A DNA stretch of 64,000 nt, taken from assembly GCF_013433315.1 (NCBI RefSeq), contig NZ_WXVV01000002.1, positions 372,001 to 436,000 on the forward strand, read 5' to 3'. The position numbers and the translations under genes are program-made. Below are positions 1 to 8,189 of this stretch, piece after piece; within the stretch, counting starts at the first letter, position 1; the number at the start of each line of letters is the position of its first letter. The notes below the pieces were generated by a model, which had not been told where the DNA came from, did no database searches, and saw nothing but the letters and a program-made list of their open reading frames with translations. The DNA is from Pseudomonas crudilactis (GTDB lineage Bacteria; Pseudomonadota; Gammaproteobacteria; Pseudomonadales; Pseudomonadaceae).

Positions 1-296
1 ACCTGCGTTTGGGCCTTTCGGTGTTCCTCAGTGGTGACCGCGAAAGTGCCCGGCAGTTGCTCCGCGAGAAACGCCGCTTTCGCGCGCAGGAACGCCGGTT
101 GGCCCATGCGCATGTCAGCCGTTTGCAACGCAAGATCGTGCAGAGTATCGAGACCAGTTCGCTGCACCTGGAGTTGATTGCCGACATGAAACGCTTGAAC
201 TCACTGTTTTGCGGCAGTGCGTATGTGGTGCTGGAAACGGCGGACACCGGAGCGCTGGCGGCGGATGATATTGCCGACATTACGCATTCGCCTTGA
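1..296 (+). CDS. Na/Pi cotransporter family protein, C-terminal end (partial)
   Basis: Open at the left edge; about 97 codons remain before TGA at 294-296. The residues are mostly charged helix (RRFRAQERRLAHAHV, then SSLHLELIADMKRLNSLF), as in the PhoU-like cytoplasmic tail that follows the membrane domain in bacterial Na/phosphate cotransporters of the NptA/YjbB type. The ELIADMKRLNS segment is typical of that tail. The transport domain is outside the window, so the assignment rests on the tail alone. Confidence 0.65.
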   Translation, partial: LRLGLSVFLSGDRESARQLLREKRRFRAQERRLAHAHVSRLQRKIVQSIETSSLHLELIADMKRLNSLFCGSAYVVLETADTGALAADDIADITHSP

Positions 297-341
297 ACGT
301 CTGGGGCTGGGTTTAGTCAGTTACATTGATTCAGCCTTCAG

Positions 342-416
342 GCCGCTATCGCGAGCAGGCTCACTCCTACAGGGGGACGCATTCCAAATGCAGGAGTGAG
401 CCTGCTCGCGATGGGG
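342..416. repeat. REP pair (GAGTGAGCCTGCTCGCGA type), inverted
   Basis: Two inverted copies, at 343-370 and 391-414, of the repeat with core GAGTGAGCCTGCTCGCGAT, separated by about 20 nt. Related copies lie at 1859, 6654, 46242 and 61341. It sits between the cotransporter gene and the M16 peptidase gene, as is typical of REP doublets in P. fluorescens. Confidence 0.9.
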
Positions 417-464
417 CCCTGACTGACGACACGGATCTCCAAATCAGCCGTATGGAAGCCTGTT

Positions 465-1856
465 ATGCGTTGCCTGTTGTTCGCCTGTCTGTTGCTCGGT
501 TCCCTGCCCTCCTTCGCCCTGGATCGTTTTCAGGTTGAAGGCTACGCGCTGCCCAATGGTTTACAACTGATGCTCAAGCCCGGCACCGAACGTGGGCACG
601 TGGCGATCCGGCTGGTGGTCGGCGTCGGTCTTGATGATTTCGACTGCGATGAAAAAGAGTTGCCGCACCTGCTCGAGCACTTGTTGTTCAGTGGCATCGA
701 TGCCACTGGCGAAGGGGGCCTGGAAGAACGCATGCAAGCACTGGGCGGTGAATGGAATGCCTTCACCAGTAACGCCGACACCACGTTCGTCATCGAGGCC
801 CCGGCGAAAAACCAGCGCAAAGTGCTCGACCTGCTGCTCGCTCTGCTCACACAAACGCGCATCGACGACAACGCCATCAACGCCGCCAAGCGTGTGGTTG
901 AACGTGAAGATGGCGGCCATTACACACGGCTGCAACGCTTTCTCGATCGTCAGGATCTTGGCCACACCGCGAGCAATCAGCTCGCCGTCGAACTGGGCCT
1001 GAAATGCCCGCAACGTGCCGAGGTCGGTCACCTGACTCAGGAACAACTGGAGAAGGTGCGCAAGGCCTGGTACGCGCCGAACAACATGACCCTGATTGTC
1101 GTTGGCGAACTCGACAAACTGCTGCCGGCCTATCTGGAGCGTACCTGGGGTGCACTCGAAGCCGTTGAGCCGAGCGAACACCGTGCACTGCCAGACATCA
1201 GCACCAGCGCTGCCCATGAGCGCTCCCTCACCCGTGGCTTTATCGGCGACAGCGCCAAACTGCACTGGCTGGTGCCGGAGCCGGTGATCGATGATCAGTA
1301 CGACCAGACCTTCGACATTCTCAAGGATTACCTCGACTGGGCGCTGTACCGGCAGATTCGCCTCAACCACGGTTTGTCCTACGGGCCATGGGCCGAGCGC
1401 GAAGTGTTTGGCGGCGTCGGTTTCATGAGCCTGAATGCCGATCTGGATCGTGATGACGTCGACGAAGCCATTCAGGTGCTGGAAGACCTCAAGGCCGACC
1501 TGCTGAAAAACGGTCTCGACCCGGACACCTTCGCGCGGATCAAACAGGCTTCCATCGCCCATCAGGCCTGGGCGGTGCAGGGTAATAGCGCGATGGCGGA
1601 TTACTACTGGAGCGCCCTCGGCGATTACCAGGACGGCCGTTTTGCCAACCCGGCGCGGGAGCTGCAAGGGGTGACGCTGGAAGCAGCGAACAAGGCCATG
1701 CGTGAGTTGCTGTTGCAACCGGGGTATTTGCGGATCGAGAAACCGTTGGTCAGTGATGATCAGGTGTTGTGGTTGAGTGCGGGTGGTATCGGTTTGTTAC
1801 TGCTGATCCTGATCGGCTGGCGCCTGCACCACCGCCGAAAACCTGCCGAACACTAA
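465..1856 (+). CDS. M16 family zinc metallopeptidase, membrane anchored
   Basis: A 463-residue pitrilysin-family protein. The N-terminus is a signal peptide (residues 1-19, ending SFA). The inverted zinc motif HLLEH is at 68-72, and the third ligand is probably E146 or E148 in RVVERED. The C-terminal M16 half follows, with the SYGPWAE-type region near 305. A single hydrophobic helix at about 435-455 precedes a basic tail (RLHHRRK), which suggests an inner-membrane anchor with the catalytic part in the periplasm. The zinc motif is complete, so an active peptidase is expected; the substrate is unknown. The gene stands alone between two REP doublets. Confidence 0.85.
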   Translation: MRCLLFACLLLGSLPSFALDRFQVEGYALPNGLQLMLKPGTERGHVAIRLVVGVGLDDFDCDEKELPHLLEHLLFSGIDATGEGGLEERMQALGGEWNAFTSNADTTFVIEAPAKNQRKVLDLLLALLTQTRIDDNAINAAKRVVEREDGGHYTRLQRFLDRQDLGHTASNQLAVELGLKCPQRAEVGHLTQEQLEKVRKAWYAPNNMTLIVVGELDKLLPAYLERTWGALEAVEPSEHRALPDISTSAAHERSLTRGFIGDSAKLHWLVPEPVIDDQYDQTFDILKDYLDWALYRQIRLNHGLSYGPWAEREVFGGVGFMSLNADLDRDDVDEAIQVLEDLKADLLKNGLDPDTFARIKQASIAHQAWAVQGNSAMADYYWSALGDYQDGRFANPARELQGVTLEAANKAMRELLLQPGYLRIEKPLVSDDQVLWLSAGGIGLLLLILIGWRLHHRRKPAEH

Positions 1857-1858
1857 CC

Positions 1859-1950
1859 CTGTAGGAGTGAGCCTGCTCGCGATAGCGGTCTACCAGACGA
1901 AGAGATAGTGACTGAACGACCGCTATCGCGAGCAGGCTCACTCCTACAGG
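1859..1950. repeat. REP pair (GAGTGAGCCTGCTCGCGA type), inverted
   Basis: Near-perfect inverted arms at 1860-1889 and 1919-1949 with a spacer of about 29 nt. It starts three bases after the M16 stop codon and could fold into a long hairpin at the 3' end of that mRNA. Confidence 0.92.
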
Positions 1951-2047
1951 GGAATGTGTTGGTTTTAAGTGACCGTCAGCCTCGCCACAGCGCCCGACGG
2001 GCGCTAATCTGTCGAGGTTTTTTCCTATCCAGTCGTGAACCGCCCAA

Positions 2048-3076
2048 ATGCCAAAAATACAGCTCCTGATCCAGCGCATTCTCGAACTGATGAAGCGCTA
2101 TCCCGGGGTCATTGCGCTTGGCGGGTTCATCTCCGGGGTCGGCAGTTTCATCATGGTCGATCGTCAGCAAGGGCTGGCGAGCTGGATCACCGTGATCATG
2201 CTGCTCAGCTGGATCTGGCTGATGCTGGAAAACACCCTCACCGGCCTCTTCACCCGCGTGTTCAAACGCGAGATTCCCCAGCCGCTGCTGCGTTACGCGA
2301 CGCAGATGATCCATCAGGAAAGCCTGTTTTTCGTTCTGCCGTTCTTCTTCATCACCACGACGTGGAACAGCGGCCAGCTGTTCTTCACTGGCCTGCTCAG
2401 CGTCGCGGCACTGATCTCGATCGTCGATCCGCTCTATTACAAATGGCTGGCGCCACGGCGCTGGGCGTTTCTGGCGTTGCACACCCTGACCCTGTTCGCC
2501 GCCCTGCTCACCGCGTTGCCGGTGATCATGCACCTGACCACCGCGCAGAGCTTCAAATGGGCGCTGGGCATTGCCGTGCTGTTGTCGTTCCCGAGCCTGG
2601 CGTCGATCTTCCCGATCCGCACGGTGCGCAATGCCTTGGCGATCCTGTGCATTACCGTTGGTATTGGCGGCGTCGGTTGGGCGCTGCGCTCGTGGGTGCC
2701 GCCGGCGACGCTGTGGATGACCGACGTGGCGATCAGCACGCAAATGCAGGACCGCACCCCCGGCGCGAGCCTCGATACGGTCAGCGCCGAGCAGATTCGT
2801 GGCGATGGCCTCTACGCCTACACCGCGATCAATGCGCCGCGCGGGCTCGATGAGCGGATTTATCACGTCTGGCAGTTCAATGGCAAAGAGGTCGACCGCA
2901 TCGCCCTCGACATCCACGGCGGGCGCAAGGAAGGCTACCGCGCGTGGACGCACAAGCAGAACTTCCCCGGCAACCCGGCGGGCAAATGGCAAGTGCGCGT
3001 GCTGACCGAAGACGGCCAGGTGATCGGCGTGCTGCGCTTCGAAGTTACAGACAGCACAGCGATCAAAGAAAAGTAA
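2048..3076 (+). CDS. DUF5924 / DUF2914 family membrane protein
   Basis: A 342-residue protein. The N-terminal two thirds hold about seven hydrophobic helices (from residues 18 to 220), matching the DUF5924 membrane region. The C-terminal ~100 residues are soluble and match DUF2914, with the typical YHVWQFNGKEVDRI and GKWQVRVLTEDGQVIG segments. A soluble sandwich domain presented at the membrane is likely; no function is established. It ends 54 nt before the Mla-like operon on the same strand and may be co-transcribed with it. Confidence 0.8.
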   Translation: MPKIQLLIQRILELMKRYPGVIALGGFISGVGSFIMVDRQQGLASWITVIMLLSWIWLMLENTLTGLFTRVFKREIPQPLLRYATQMIHQESLFFVLPFFFITTTWNSGQLFFTGLLSVAALISIVDPLYYKWLAPRRWAFLALHTLTLFAALLTALPVIMHLTTAQSFKWALGIAVLLSFPSLASIFPIRTVRNALAILCITVGIGGVGWALRSWVPPATLWMTDVAISTQMQDRTPGASLDTVSAEQIRGDGLYAYTAINAPRGLDERIYHVWQFNGKEVDRIALDIHGGRKEGYRAWTHKQNFPGNPAGKWQVRVLTEDGQVIGVLRFEVTDSTAIKEK

Positions 3077-3130
3077 CCCGGTTCGTGCTATTACGTTAGT
3101 TCGCATAAAGGCCGAACAAGCACGGAGCTT

Positions 3131-4279
3131 ATGACCAGCAGCTCGATCAGCGGTAATGCCCAACTGGACACGTCGATAACCCCTGCCCGCCTGCGGGTCA
3201 CGGGGGACTGGACGCTTGCCCATTACGCCGAGCTCAAGCAACTGAGCGAAAAGCTCCACGGCCAGTACGATGGCAACACCCCGATCGATCTCAACAGCCT
3301 CGGCGCCCTCGACACCGCTGGCGCTTCGTTGCTGGTCGAACTGCTCGGTTCCGAGCGCCTCGGCAAATCCGCCGAACACCCCGACTGCACCCTGACCTCC
3401 GCCGACCGCGCGCTGCTGCAAACCGTGTACTGCTCGATGACCGACTTCTGCGTGCCGATCAAGGAGCCGGAAATCAGCGTCAGCGTGCAGTTGCTGACGC
3501 GTATTGGTCGCGCCGTCGACACCGTCTGGCAAGACACCTTGCAACTGCTCGGCTTCGTCGGCCTGATCATGGAAACCATCGCTCGCAGCCTGTTCCGGCC
3601 CAAGCGCTGGCGCATCACTCCAATGATCGCGCACATCGAACAGACCGGCCTCGACGCTGCACCCATCGTGGCGCTGCTGACCTTTCTGGTCGGCGCAGTG
3701 GTGGCATTTCTCGGGGCGACGGTGCTGGCCAGTTTCGGCGCGACGATCTTTACTGTGGACCTGGTGGGCTTCTCGTTCCTGCGCGAATTTGGTGTGCTGC
3801 TCACGGCGATCCTGATGGCCGGGCGCACCGCCAGTGCCTTCACCGCGCAAATCGGCTCGATGAAGGCCAACGAAGAAATCGACGCGATCCGCACCCTCGG
3901 CCTCGACCCGATGGAGCTGTTGGTGGTGCCGCGCGTGCTGGCAATGCTGGTGGCGCTGCCGATGCTGACGTTTCTGGCGATGCTCTGCGGGATCATTGGT
4001 GGCGGCGTGGTCTGCGCGGTGTCGCTGGATATCTCGCCGGCGATGTTCCTGACGTTGTTGCAGTCGGACATCGGCGTTCAGCACTTTCTGGTCGGCTTGG
4101 TGAAGGCGCCAATCTTCGCCTTCATCATCGCCGCGATTGGTTGCCTGGAAGGCTTCAAGGTCAGCGGCAGTGCCGAGTCGGTCGGTGCCCACACCACGTC
4201 CGCCGTGGTCCAATCGATTTTCGTGGTGATCGTGCTCGACGCGGTGGCCGCGCTGTTCTTCATGGAGATGGGCTGGTGA
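3131..4279 (+). CDS. MlaE-type lipid ABC transporter permease with N-terminal STAS domain
   Basis: A 382-residue fusion. Residues 1-110 form a STAS (MlaB-like) domain with the segment NSLGALDTAGASLL. Residues from about 140 on form the MlaE/YrbE permease, with the conserved ILMAGRTASAFTAQIGSMKANEEIDAI region near 235-260 and several membrane helices. In the canonical Mla system MlaB and MlaE are separate proteins. With the next three genes it makes a complete Mce-type system for moving phospholipid or another hydrophobic substrate between the membranes. The order resembles P. aeruginosa PA3211-PA3214, not the mlaFEDCB operon. The TGA stop overlaps the start of the ATPase gene. Confidence 0.88.
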   Translation: MTSSSISGNAQLDTSITPARLRVTGDWTLAHYAELKQLSEKLHGQYDGNTPIDLNSLGALDTAGASLLVELLGSERLGKSAEHPDCTLTSADRALLQTVYCSMTDFCVPIKEPEISVSVQLLTRIGRAVDTVWQDTLQLLGFVGLIMETIARSLFRPKRWRITPMIAHIEQTGLDAAPIVALLTFLVGAVVAFLGATVLASFGATIFTVDLVGFSFLREFGVLLTAILMAGRTASAFTAQIGSMKANEEIDAIRTLGLDPMELLVVPRVLAMLVALPMLTFLAMLCGIIGGGVVCAVSLDISPAMFLTLLQSDIGVQHFLVGLVKAPIFAFIIAAIGCLEGFKVSGSAESVGAHTTSAVVQSIFVVIVLDAVAALFFMEMGW

Positions 4280-5079
4280 GTCGTCTACCCCGCGCGCCCT
4301 CGGAGGCGGTGATCGAAGTCCGTGGCCTGTGCAATCGCTTCGGCAGCCAGAGCGTGCACGAGAACCTCGATCTGGATTTGTACAAAGGCGAAATTCTTGC
4401 CGTGGTCGGTGGCTCCGGCAGTGGCAAATCAGTGCTGTTGCGCAGCATTGTCGGGTTGCGCCGGCCCAGCGAAGGCATGGTCAAAGTGTTCGGCAAGAAC
4501 CTGCCGAGCCTCTCCGAGCATGAGCGTTCGCTGGTCGAGCGGCGTTTTGGCGTGCTGTTTCAGAAAGGCGCGCTGTTCTCGTCGCTGACCGTCACCGAGA
4601 ACGTCGCCCTGCCCCTTATCGAACACGCCGGCCTCAGCCGCAACGACGCCGAGCACTTGGCGGCGGTGAAGCTGGCGTTGGCCGGGCTGCCGCTGTCGGC
4701 GGCGGACAAATACCCGGCGTCGCTGTCCGGCGGCATGATCAAACGGGCTGCTCTGGCGCGGGCTTTGGCGCTGGATCCGGACATTCTGTTTCTCGATGAA
4801 CCCACCGCCGGCCTCGATCCGATTGGTGCGGCGCAATTCGATCAATTGATCCTGACCCTGCGCGATGCACTCGGCCTCAGCGTGTTTCTGGTGACCCACG
4901 ACCTCGACACGCTCTACACCATCACCGACCGTGTGGCGGTGCTCGCGCAGAAAAAAGTCCTGGTCGCGGGCCCGATCGACGTCGTTTCCGAAACCGACGA
5001 CGCGTGGATTCACGAATACTTCCACGGCCCGCGCGGCCGCTCGGCGCTGGACGCCGCCAAATTGCTCAACGAGGTCTGA
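4276..5079 (+). CDS. MlaF-type ABC transporter ATP-binding protein
   Basis: The GTG start at 4276 overlaps the permease stop (GTGA), giving 267 residues that begin MSRLPRAPSEAVIEVRGL. An upstream in-frame extension would run inside the permease gene and is rejected. Walker A is GGSGSGKS (45-52). Also visible are a Q-loop in FQKGALFSSLTVTEN, the signature LSGGMIKRAALARAL, Walker B LFLDEPTAGLD and the switch histidine in VTHDL. It is the energising subunit for the STAS-MlaE permease. Translational coupling suggests fixed stoichiometry. Confidence 0.9.
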   Translation: MSRLPRAPSEAVIEVRGLCNRFGSQSVHENLDLDLYKGEILAVVGGSGSGKSVLLRSIVGLRRPSEGMVKVFGKNLPSLSEHERSLVERRFGVLFQKGALFSSLTVTENVALPLIEHAGLSRNDAEHLAAVKLALAGLPLSAADKYPASLSGGMIKRAALARALALDPDILFLDEPTAGLDPIGAAQFDQLILTLRDALGLSVFLVTHDLDTLYTITDRVAVLAQKKVLVAGPIDVVSETDDAWIHEYFHGPRGRSALDAAKLLNEV

Positions 5080-5080
5080 C

Positions 5081-6019
5081 ATGGAAACCCGAGCGCATCA
5101 TGTGTTGATCGGCCTGTTCACCGTGATTGTGGTGGCAGGTGCCCTGCTCTTCGGTCTGTTCCTGGCAAAGTCCAGCGTCGATACCGAGTTCAAGGATTAC
5201 GAAATTGTCTTCAGCGAGGCAGTCAGCGGCCTGTCCAAGGGCAGCCCGGTGCAGTACAGCGGGATCAAGGTTGGCGATGTGATCAACCTGCGCCTTGATC
5301 CAAAGGATCCACGGCGCGTGCTGGCGCGGATTCGTCTGGCCGGGGACACGCCAGTCAAGGAAGATACCCAGGCCAAACTGGCGCTGGCCGGGATCACCGG
5401 TACGTCGATTATCCAGCTCAGCGGCGGCACGCCCGAGAGCCCGAAACTGCGTGGGCATGACGGTAATCTGCCGACCATTGTCGCCTCGCCCTCGCCTATT
5501 TCGCGCTTGCTCAATGACTCCAACGACTTGATGACCGGCATCACCGCGCTGCTGCAGAACGCCAATCAGATGTTCTCTGCCGAGAACGTCGAGCGCGTGA
5601 GCAAAACCCTCGCCCATCTGGAGCAGACCACCGGCACCATCAACGATCAGCGCGGTGACATCAAACAGGCCATGCAGCAACTGGCGACGGTCGGCAAACA
5701 GGCCGGCAGCATGCTCGAACAGACCTCGCTGCTGATGCGCAACGCCAACGGCTTGATCAACGATCAGGGCAAGCAGGCGCTGGGCAGTGCCGAGCAAGCG
5801 ATGAAGTCGCTGGAACAAAGCACGACCACCATCAGCACGTTGCTGAGCAAAAACGAAAACTCTCTCGACAACGGCATGCAGGGCCTCAATGGCCTGGCCC
5901 CGGCGATCCGCGAACTGCGCGAGACGCTGACCTCGCTGCGCGCCATCTCGCAACGCCTTGAGGCCAACCCCAGCGGCTACCTGCTGGGCCGTGACAAGAA
6001 CAAGGAATTCACCCCATGA
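5081..6019 (+). CDS. MlaD family protein (MCE domain)
   Basis: ATG at 5081, one base after the ATPase TGA; 312 residues. One N-terminal membrane helix (about 8-28) is followed by one MCE domain (about 40-115: VSGLSKGSPVQYSGIKVG through LALAGITGTSIIQLSGG). A long helical, glutamine-rich tail (about 160-300) may form a coiled coil or tube that reaches across the periplasm. It is the substrate-binding or channel component of the transporter. The tail is longer than in E. coli MlaD (183 residues), closer to PqiB-like or chloroplast TGD2-like architecture. Confidence 0.88.
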   Translation: METRAHHVLIGLFTVIVVAGALLFGLFLAKSSVDTEFKDYEIVFSEAVSGLSKGSPVQYSGIKVGDVINLRLDPKDPRRVLARIRLAGDTPVKEDTQAKLALAGITGTSIIQLSGGTPESPKLRGHDGNLPTIVASPSPISRLLNDSNDLMTGITALLQNANQMFSAENVERVSKTLAHLEQTTGTINDQRGDIKQAMQQLATVGKQAGSMLEQTSLLMRNANGLINDQGKQALGSAEQAMKSLEQSTTTISTLLSKNENSLDNGMQGLNGLAPAIRELRETLTSLRAISQRLEANPSGYLLGRDKNKEFTP

Positions 6020-6639
6020 AGCTGACTCGACTTGCCCTCCTCGCCGGCTTCGCGCTGATCAGCGCCTGTTCGATTCTGCCGCAGTCCGAGCCGTCGGATG
6101 TCTATCGCCTGCCGGTCGCACAGGCGCCCGCCTTGGCCAGTTCAGTGGCGACGCAGCATTGGTCGTTGCGGCTGAACAAGTTGCAGGCCAGTGAGGCGTT
6201 GAACCGGCCGACGATTGCGGTCATTCCGCAGGGTGATGTGATCAGCAGCTACAAGGGTTCGCGCTGGAGCGATCCGGCGCCGGTGCTGGTGCGTAATCGC
6301 TTGCTCGACGGCTTTGCGCGCGATGGCCGGGTGACGTTGCTCAGTACCGATGACAGCAACTTTGCTGCGGATCTGGAATTGGGCGGGAGTTTGCAGGCGT
6401 TTCAGACTGAATATCAGGGCACGCAGGCCAGCGTCGTGGTGCGGGTTGATGCGTTGCTGGTGCGTGGCTATGACCAGCGCATTCTGGCCAGTCGTCGCTT
6501 TGAAGAGCGTCAGCCGTTGAGTGATGTGCAGGTGCCGGCGGTGGTTGCGGGATTTGGTCAGGCCAGTGATCGCCTGACCGCGAAGGTCGTTGCGTGGGCC
6601 GTAGACCAAGGCCAAAAACTCGCCCCCCAAAAGCGCTGA
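6016..6639 (+). CDS. ABC-type transport auxiliary lipoprotein (PqiC-like, DUF330)
   Basis: Starts within the MlaD stop (ATGA overlap); 207 residues. The signal peptide ends in the lipobox LISAC with the acylated Cys at 18. The body fits the PqiC/DUF330 family: SDVYRLPV near the start, then the IAVIPQGDVISSYKGSRWSD region. Such lipoproteins sit in the outer membrane and receive the MCE protein. It completes the four-gene transporter. Confidence 0.85.
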   Translation: MKLTRLALLAGFALISACSILPQSEPSDVYRLPVAQAPALASSVATQHWSLRLNKLQASEALNRPTIAVIPQGDVISSYKGSRWSDPAPVLVRNRLLDGFARDGRVTLLSTDDSNFAADLELGGSLQAFQTEYQGTQASVVVRVDALLVRGYDQRILASRRFEERQPLSDVQVPAVVAGFGQASDRLTAKVVAWAVDQGQKLAPQKR

Positions 6640-6653
6640 TTCACCACAATCCA

Positions 6654-6744
6654 TGTAGGAGTGAGCCTGCTCGCGATAGCGGTCTATAAGCCACCATCAT
6701 TGGTGACTGTCCCCCAGCTATCGCGAGCAGGCTCACTCCTACAG
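6654..6744. repeat. REP pair (GAGTGAGCCTGCTCGCGA type), inverted
   Basis: Inverted arms at 6654-6683 and 6718-6744. It lies between the convergent transporter operon and the SpmAB-type gene, where it could act as a transcription barrier. Confidence 0.92.
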
Positions 6745-6757
6745 TTTGGATTTGTGT

Positions 6758-7987
6758 TTAGCCGAAGAACCAGTAGCAGACGGCAATGGCGCCAACCACG
6801 CCAGCAAACTCCGCCAGCAACGCACACCCCACCGCATGCCGCGCGCGCTGAATCCCCACCGCGCCGAAATACACCGCCAGTACGTAGAACGTCGTTTCAG
6901 TACTACCCTGCACCGTCGCCGCGACCAGCGCCGGGAAACTGTCGACGCCCGAGGTCTGCATCGTCTCGATCAACATCGCCCGCGCCGCGCTGCCAGAGAA
7001 CGGTTTGACCATCGCCGTCGGCAATGCATCGACAAACCGCGTGTCCCAACCGGCCCACTCGACCAGATGGCGAATCCCGTCCAGCCCAAAGTCCAGCGCC
7101 CCGGACGCACGCAGTACGCCCACCGCGCAGAGCATCGCCACCAGATACGGCAGCAGATTTTTCGCGACGTCGAAGCCTTCTTTGGCGCCTTCAACGAACG
7201 CCTCGTAAACCTTCACTTTCCTTAACGCGCCGATCAGCAAGAACAGCATGATCAACCCGAACAGCGTGAGATTGCCGAGGATCGACGACAATCCCGCCAA
7301 AGCCGTCGCTGAAAGCGTGCCGAGCAGCGCCATGAAACCACCGAGTATCAGCGCGCCAGGAATCAGATAAGCCAACACCACCGGATCCCAGATCCGCAGC
7401 CGCTGCATAAACGCCACCGAGAGGAAGCCGACAATCGTCGAGCAGCTGGTCGCCAGCAGAATCGGCAGGAACACCAGCGTCGGGTCCGGCGCGCCTTGCT
7501 GGGCGCGGTACATGAAGATCGTCACCGGCAGCAGGGTCAGGGAGGAGGCGTTGAGCACCAGGAAGAGGATTTGCGCGTTACTGGCGATGGTGGCACTGGG
7601 ATTGAGCTCTTGCAGCGCCTTCATGGCTTTCAGGCCGATGGGCGTCGCAGCATTGTCCAGACCGAGGCCGTTGGCGGCGAAGTTCAAAGTGATCAGGCCA
7701 AGGGCAGGGTGGCCGGGTGGGACTTCCGGCATCAGCCGCAGGAACAGCGGGCCGAGCACCTTGGCCAGCCACTCGACGATCCCGGCCTTCTCGGCAATGC
7801 GCAGAAAGCCCAGCCACAGGGTGAGGGTGCCGAACAGCAGCACCATGACTTCGACCGAGAGCTTGGCCATGGCGAAAATGCTTTCCACCATCGCCGCGAA
7901 GATCCCGGCGTTGCCGCCGATCAGCCACTGCGCCAGCGCCGATACGGCTGCCACGATGAAGAAGCCAAGCCACAGGCCATTAAGCAT
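6758..7987 (-). CDS. Nucleoside-recognition (Gate) domain membrane protein, SpmA-SpmB fusion type
   Basis: A 409-residue polytopic protein. The N-terminal half resembles spore maturation protein SpmA (LNFAANGLGLDNAATPIGLKAM); the C-terminal half resembles SpmB (PYLVAMLCAVGVLRASGALD, then VKPFSGSAARAMLIE and GSTETTFYVLAVYFGAVG). Both halves carry Gate (nucleoside recognition) motifs. The substrate in non-sporulating bacteria is unknown. In Pseudomonas it lies next to gltP, as here, transcribed in the same direction. Confidence 0.82.
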   Translation of the reverse strand: MLNGLWLGFFIVAAVSALAQWLIGGNAGIFAAMVESIFAMAKLSVEVMVLLFGTLTLWLGFLRIAEKAGIVEWLAKVLGPLFLRLMPEVPPGHPALGLITLNFAANGLGLDNAATPIGLKAMKALQELNPSATIASNAQILFLVLNASSLTLLPVTIFMYRAQQGAPDPTLVFLPILLATSCSTIVGFLSVAFMQRLRIWDPVVLAYLIPGALILGGFMALLGTLSATALAGLSSILGNLTLFGLIMLFLLIGALRKVKVYEAFVEGAKEGFDVAKNLLPYLVAMLCAVGVLRASGALDFGLDGIRHLVEWAGWDTRFVDALPTAMVKPFSGSAARAMLIETMQTSGVDSFPALVAATVQGSTETTFYVLAVYFGAVGIQRARHAVGCALLAEFAGVVGAIAVCYWFFG

Positions 7988-8043
7988 CAGTCAAATCCCC
8001 CGAAGAATGCCGCGAATGATAGCGGGGTCGCCAGAAACGACAA

Positions 8044-8063
8044 ACCCCGGATTTCTCCGGGGT
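8044..8063 (-). terminator. Hairpin between gltP and the SpmAB-type gene
   Basis: Perfect stem ACCCCGGA / TCCGGGGT with a 4-nt loop, followed on the minus strand by GTTTGTCG, so the T-run is weak. It probably ends gltP mRNA before the downstream gene. Confidence 0.55.
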
Positions 8064-8089
8064 TCGTTGGTAAGCCTTGCATCAATTAC

Positions 8090-8180
8090 TGTGGGAGCGA
8101 GCTTGCTCGCGAAGGCGGTGTGTCAATCAACATAATTGTTGAATGTACCGGCCTCTTCGCGAGCAAGCTCGCTCCCACAG
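8090..8180. repeat. REP pair (GAGCGAGCTTGCTCGCGA type), inverted
   Basis: Second REP family of the window, with core GGGAGCGAGCTTGCTCGCGAA. The arms are at 8090-8116 and 8154-8180, immediately downstream of gltP. Confidence 0.92.
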
Positions 8181-8189
8181 GGTTTTGCA

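Noticed and set aside
1976..4213. 745-codon open frame on the minus strand
   Set aside because: It is antisense to the DUF5924 and MlaE genes, rich in His, Arg, Gln and Asp as expected from the complement of GC-rich coding DNA, and has no family motif.
8044..8063. ACCCCGGA/TCCGGGGT hairpin, compared with the similar stem in the ersA terminator
   Set aside because: The shared GC-rich stem is short and common among terminators; no evidence that it marks another sRNA.
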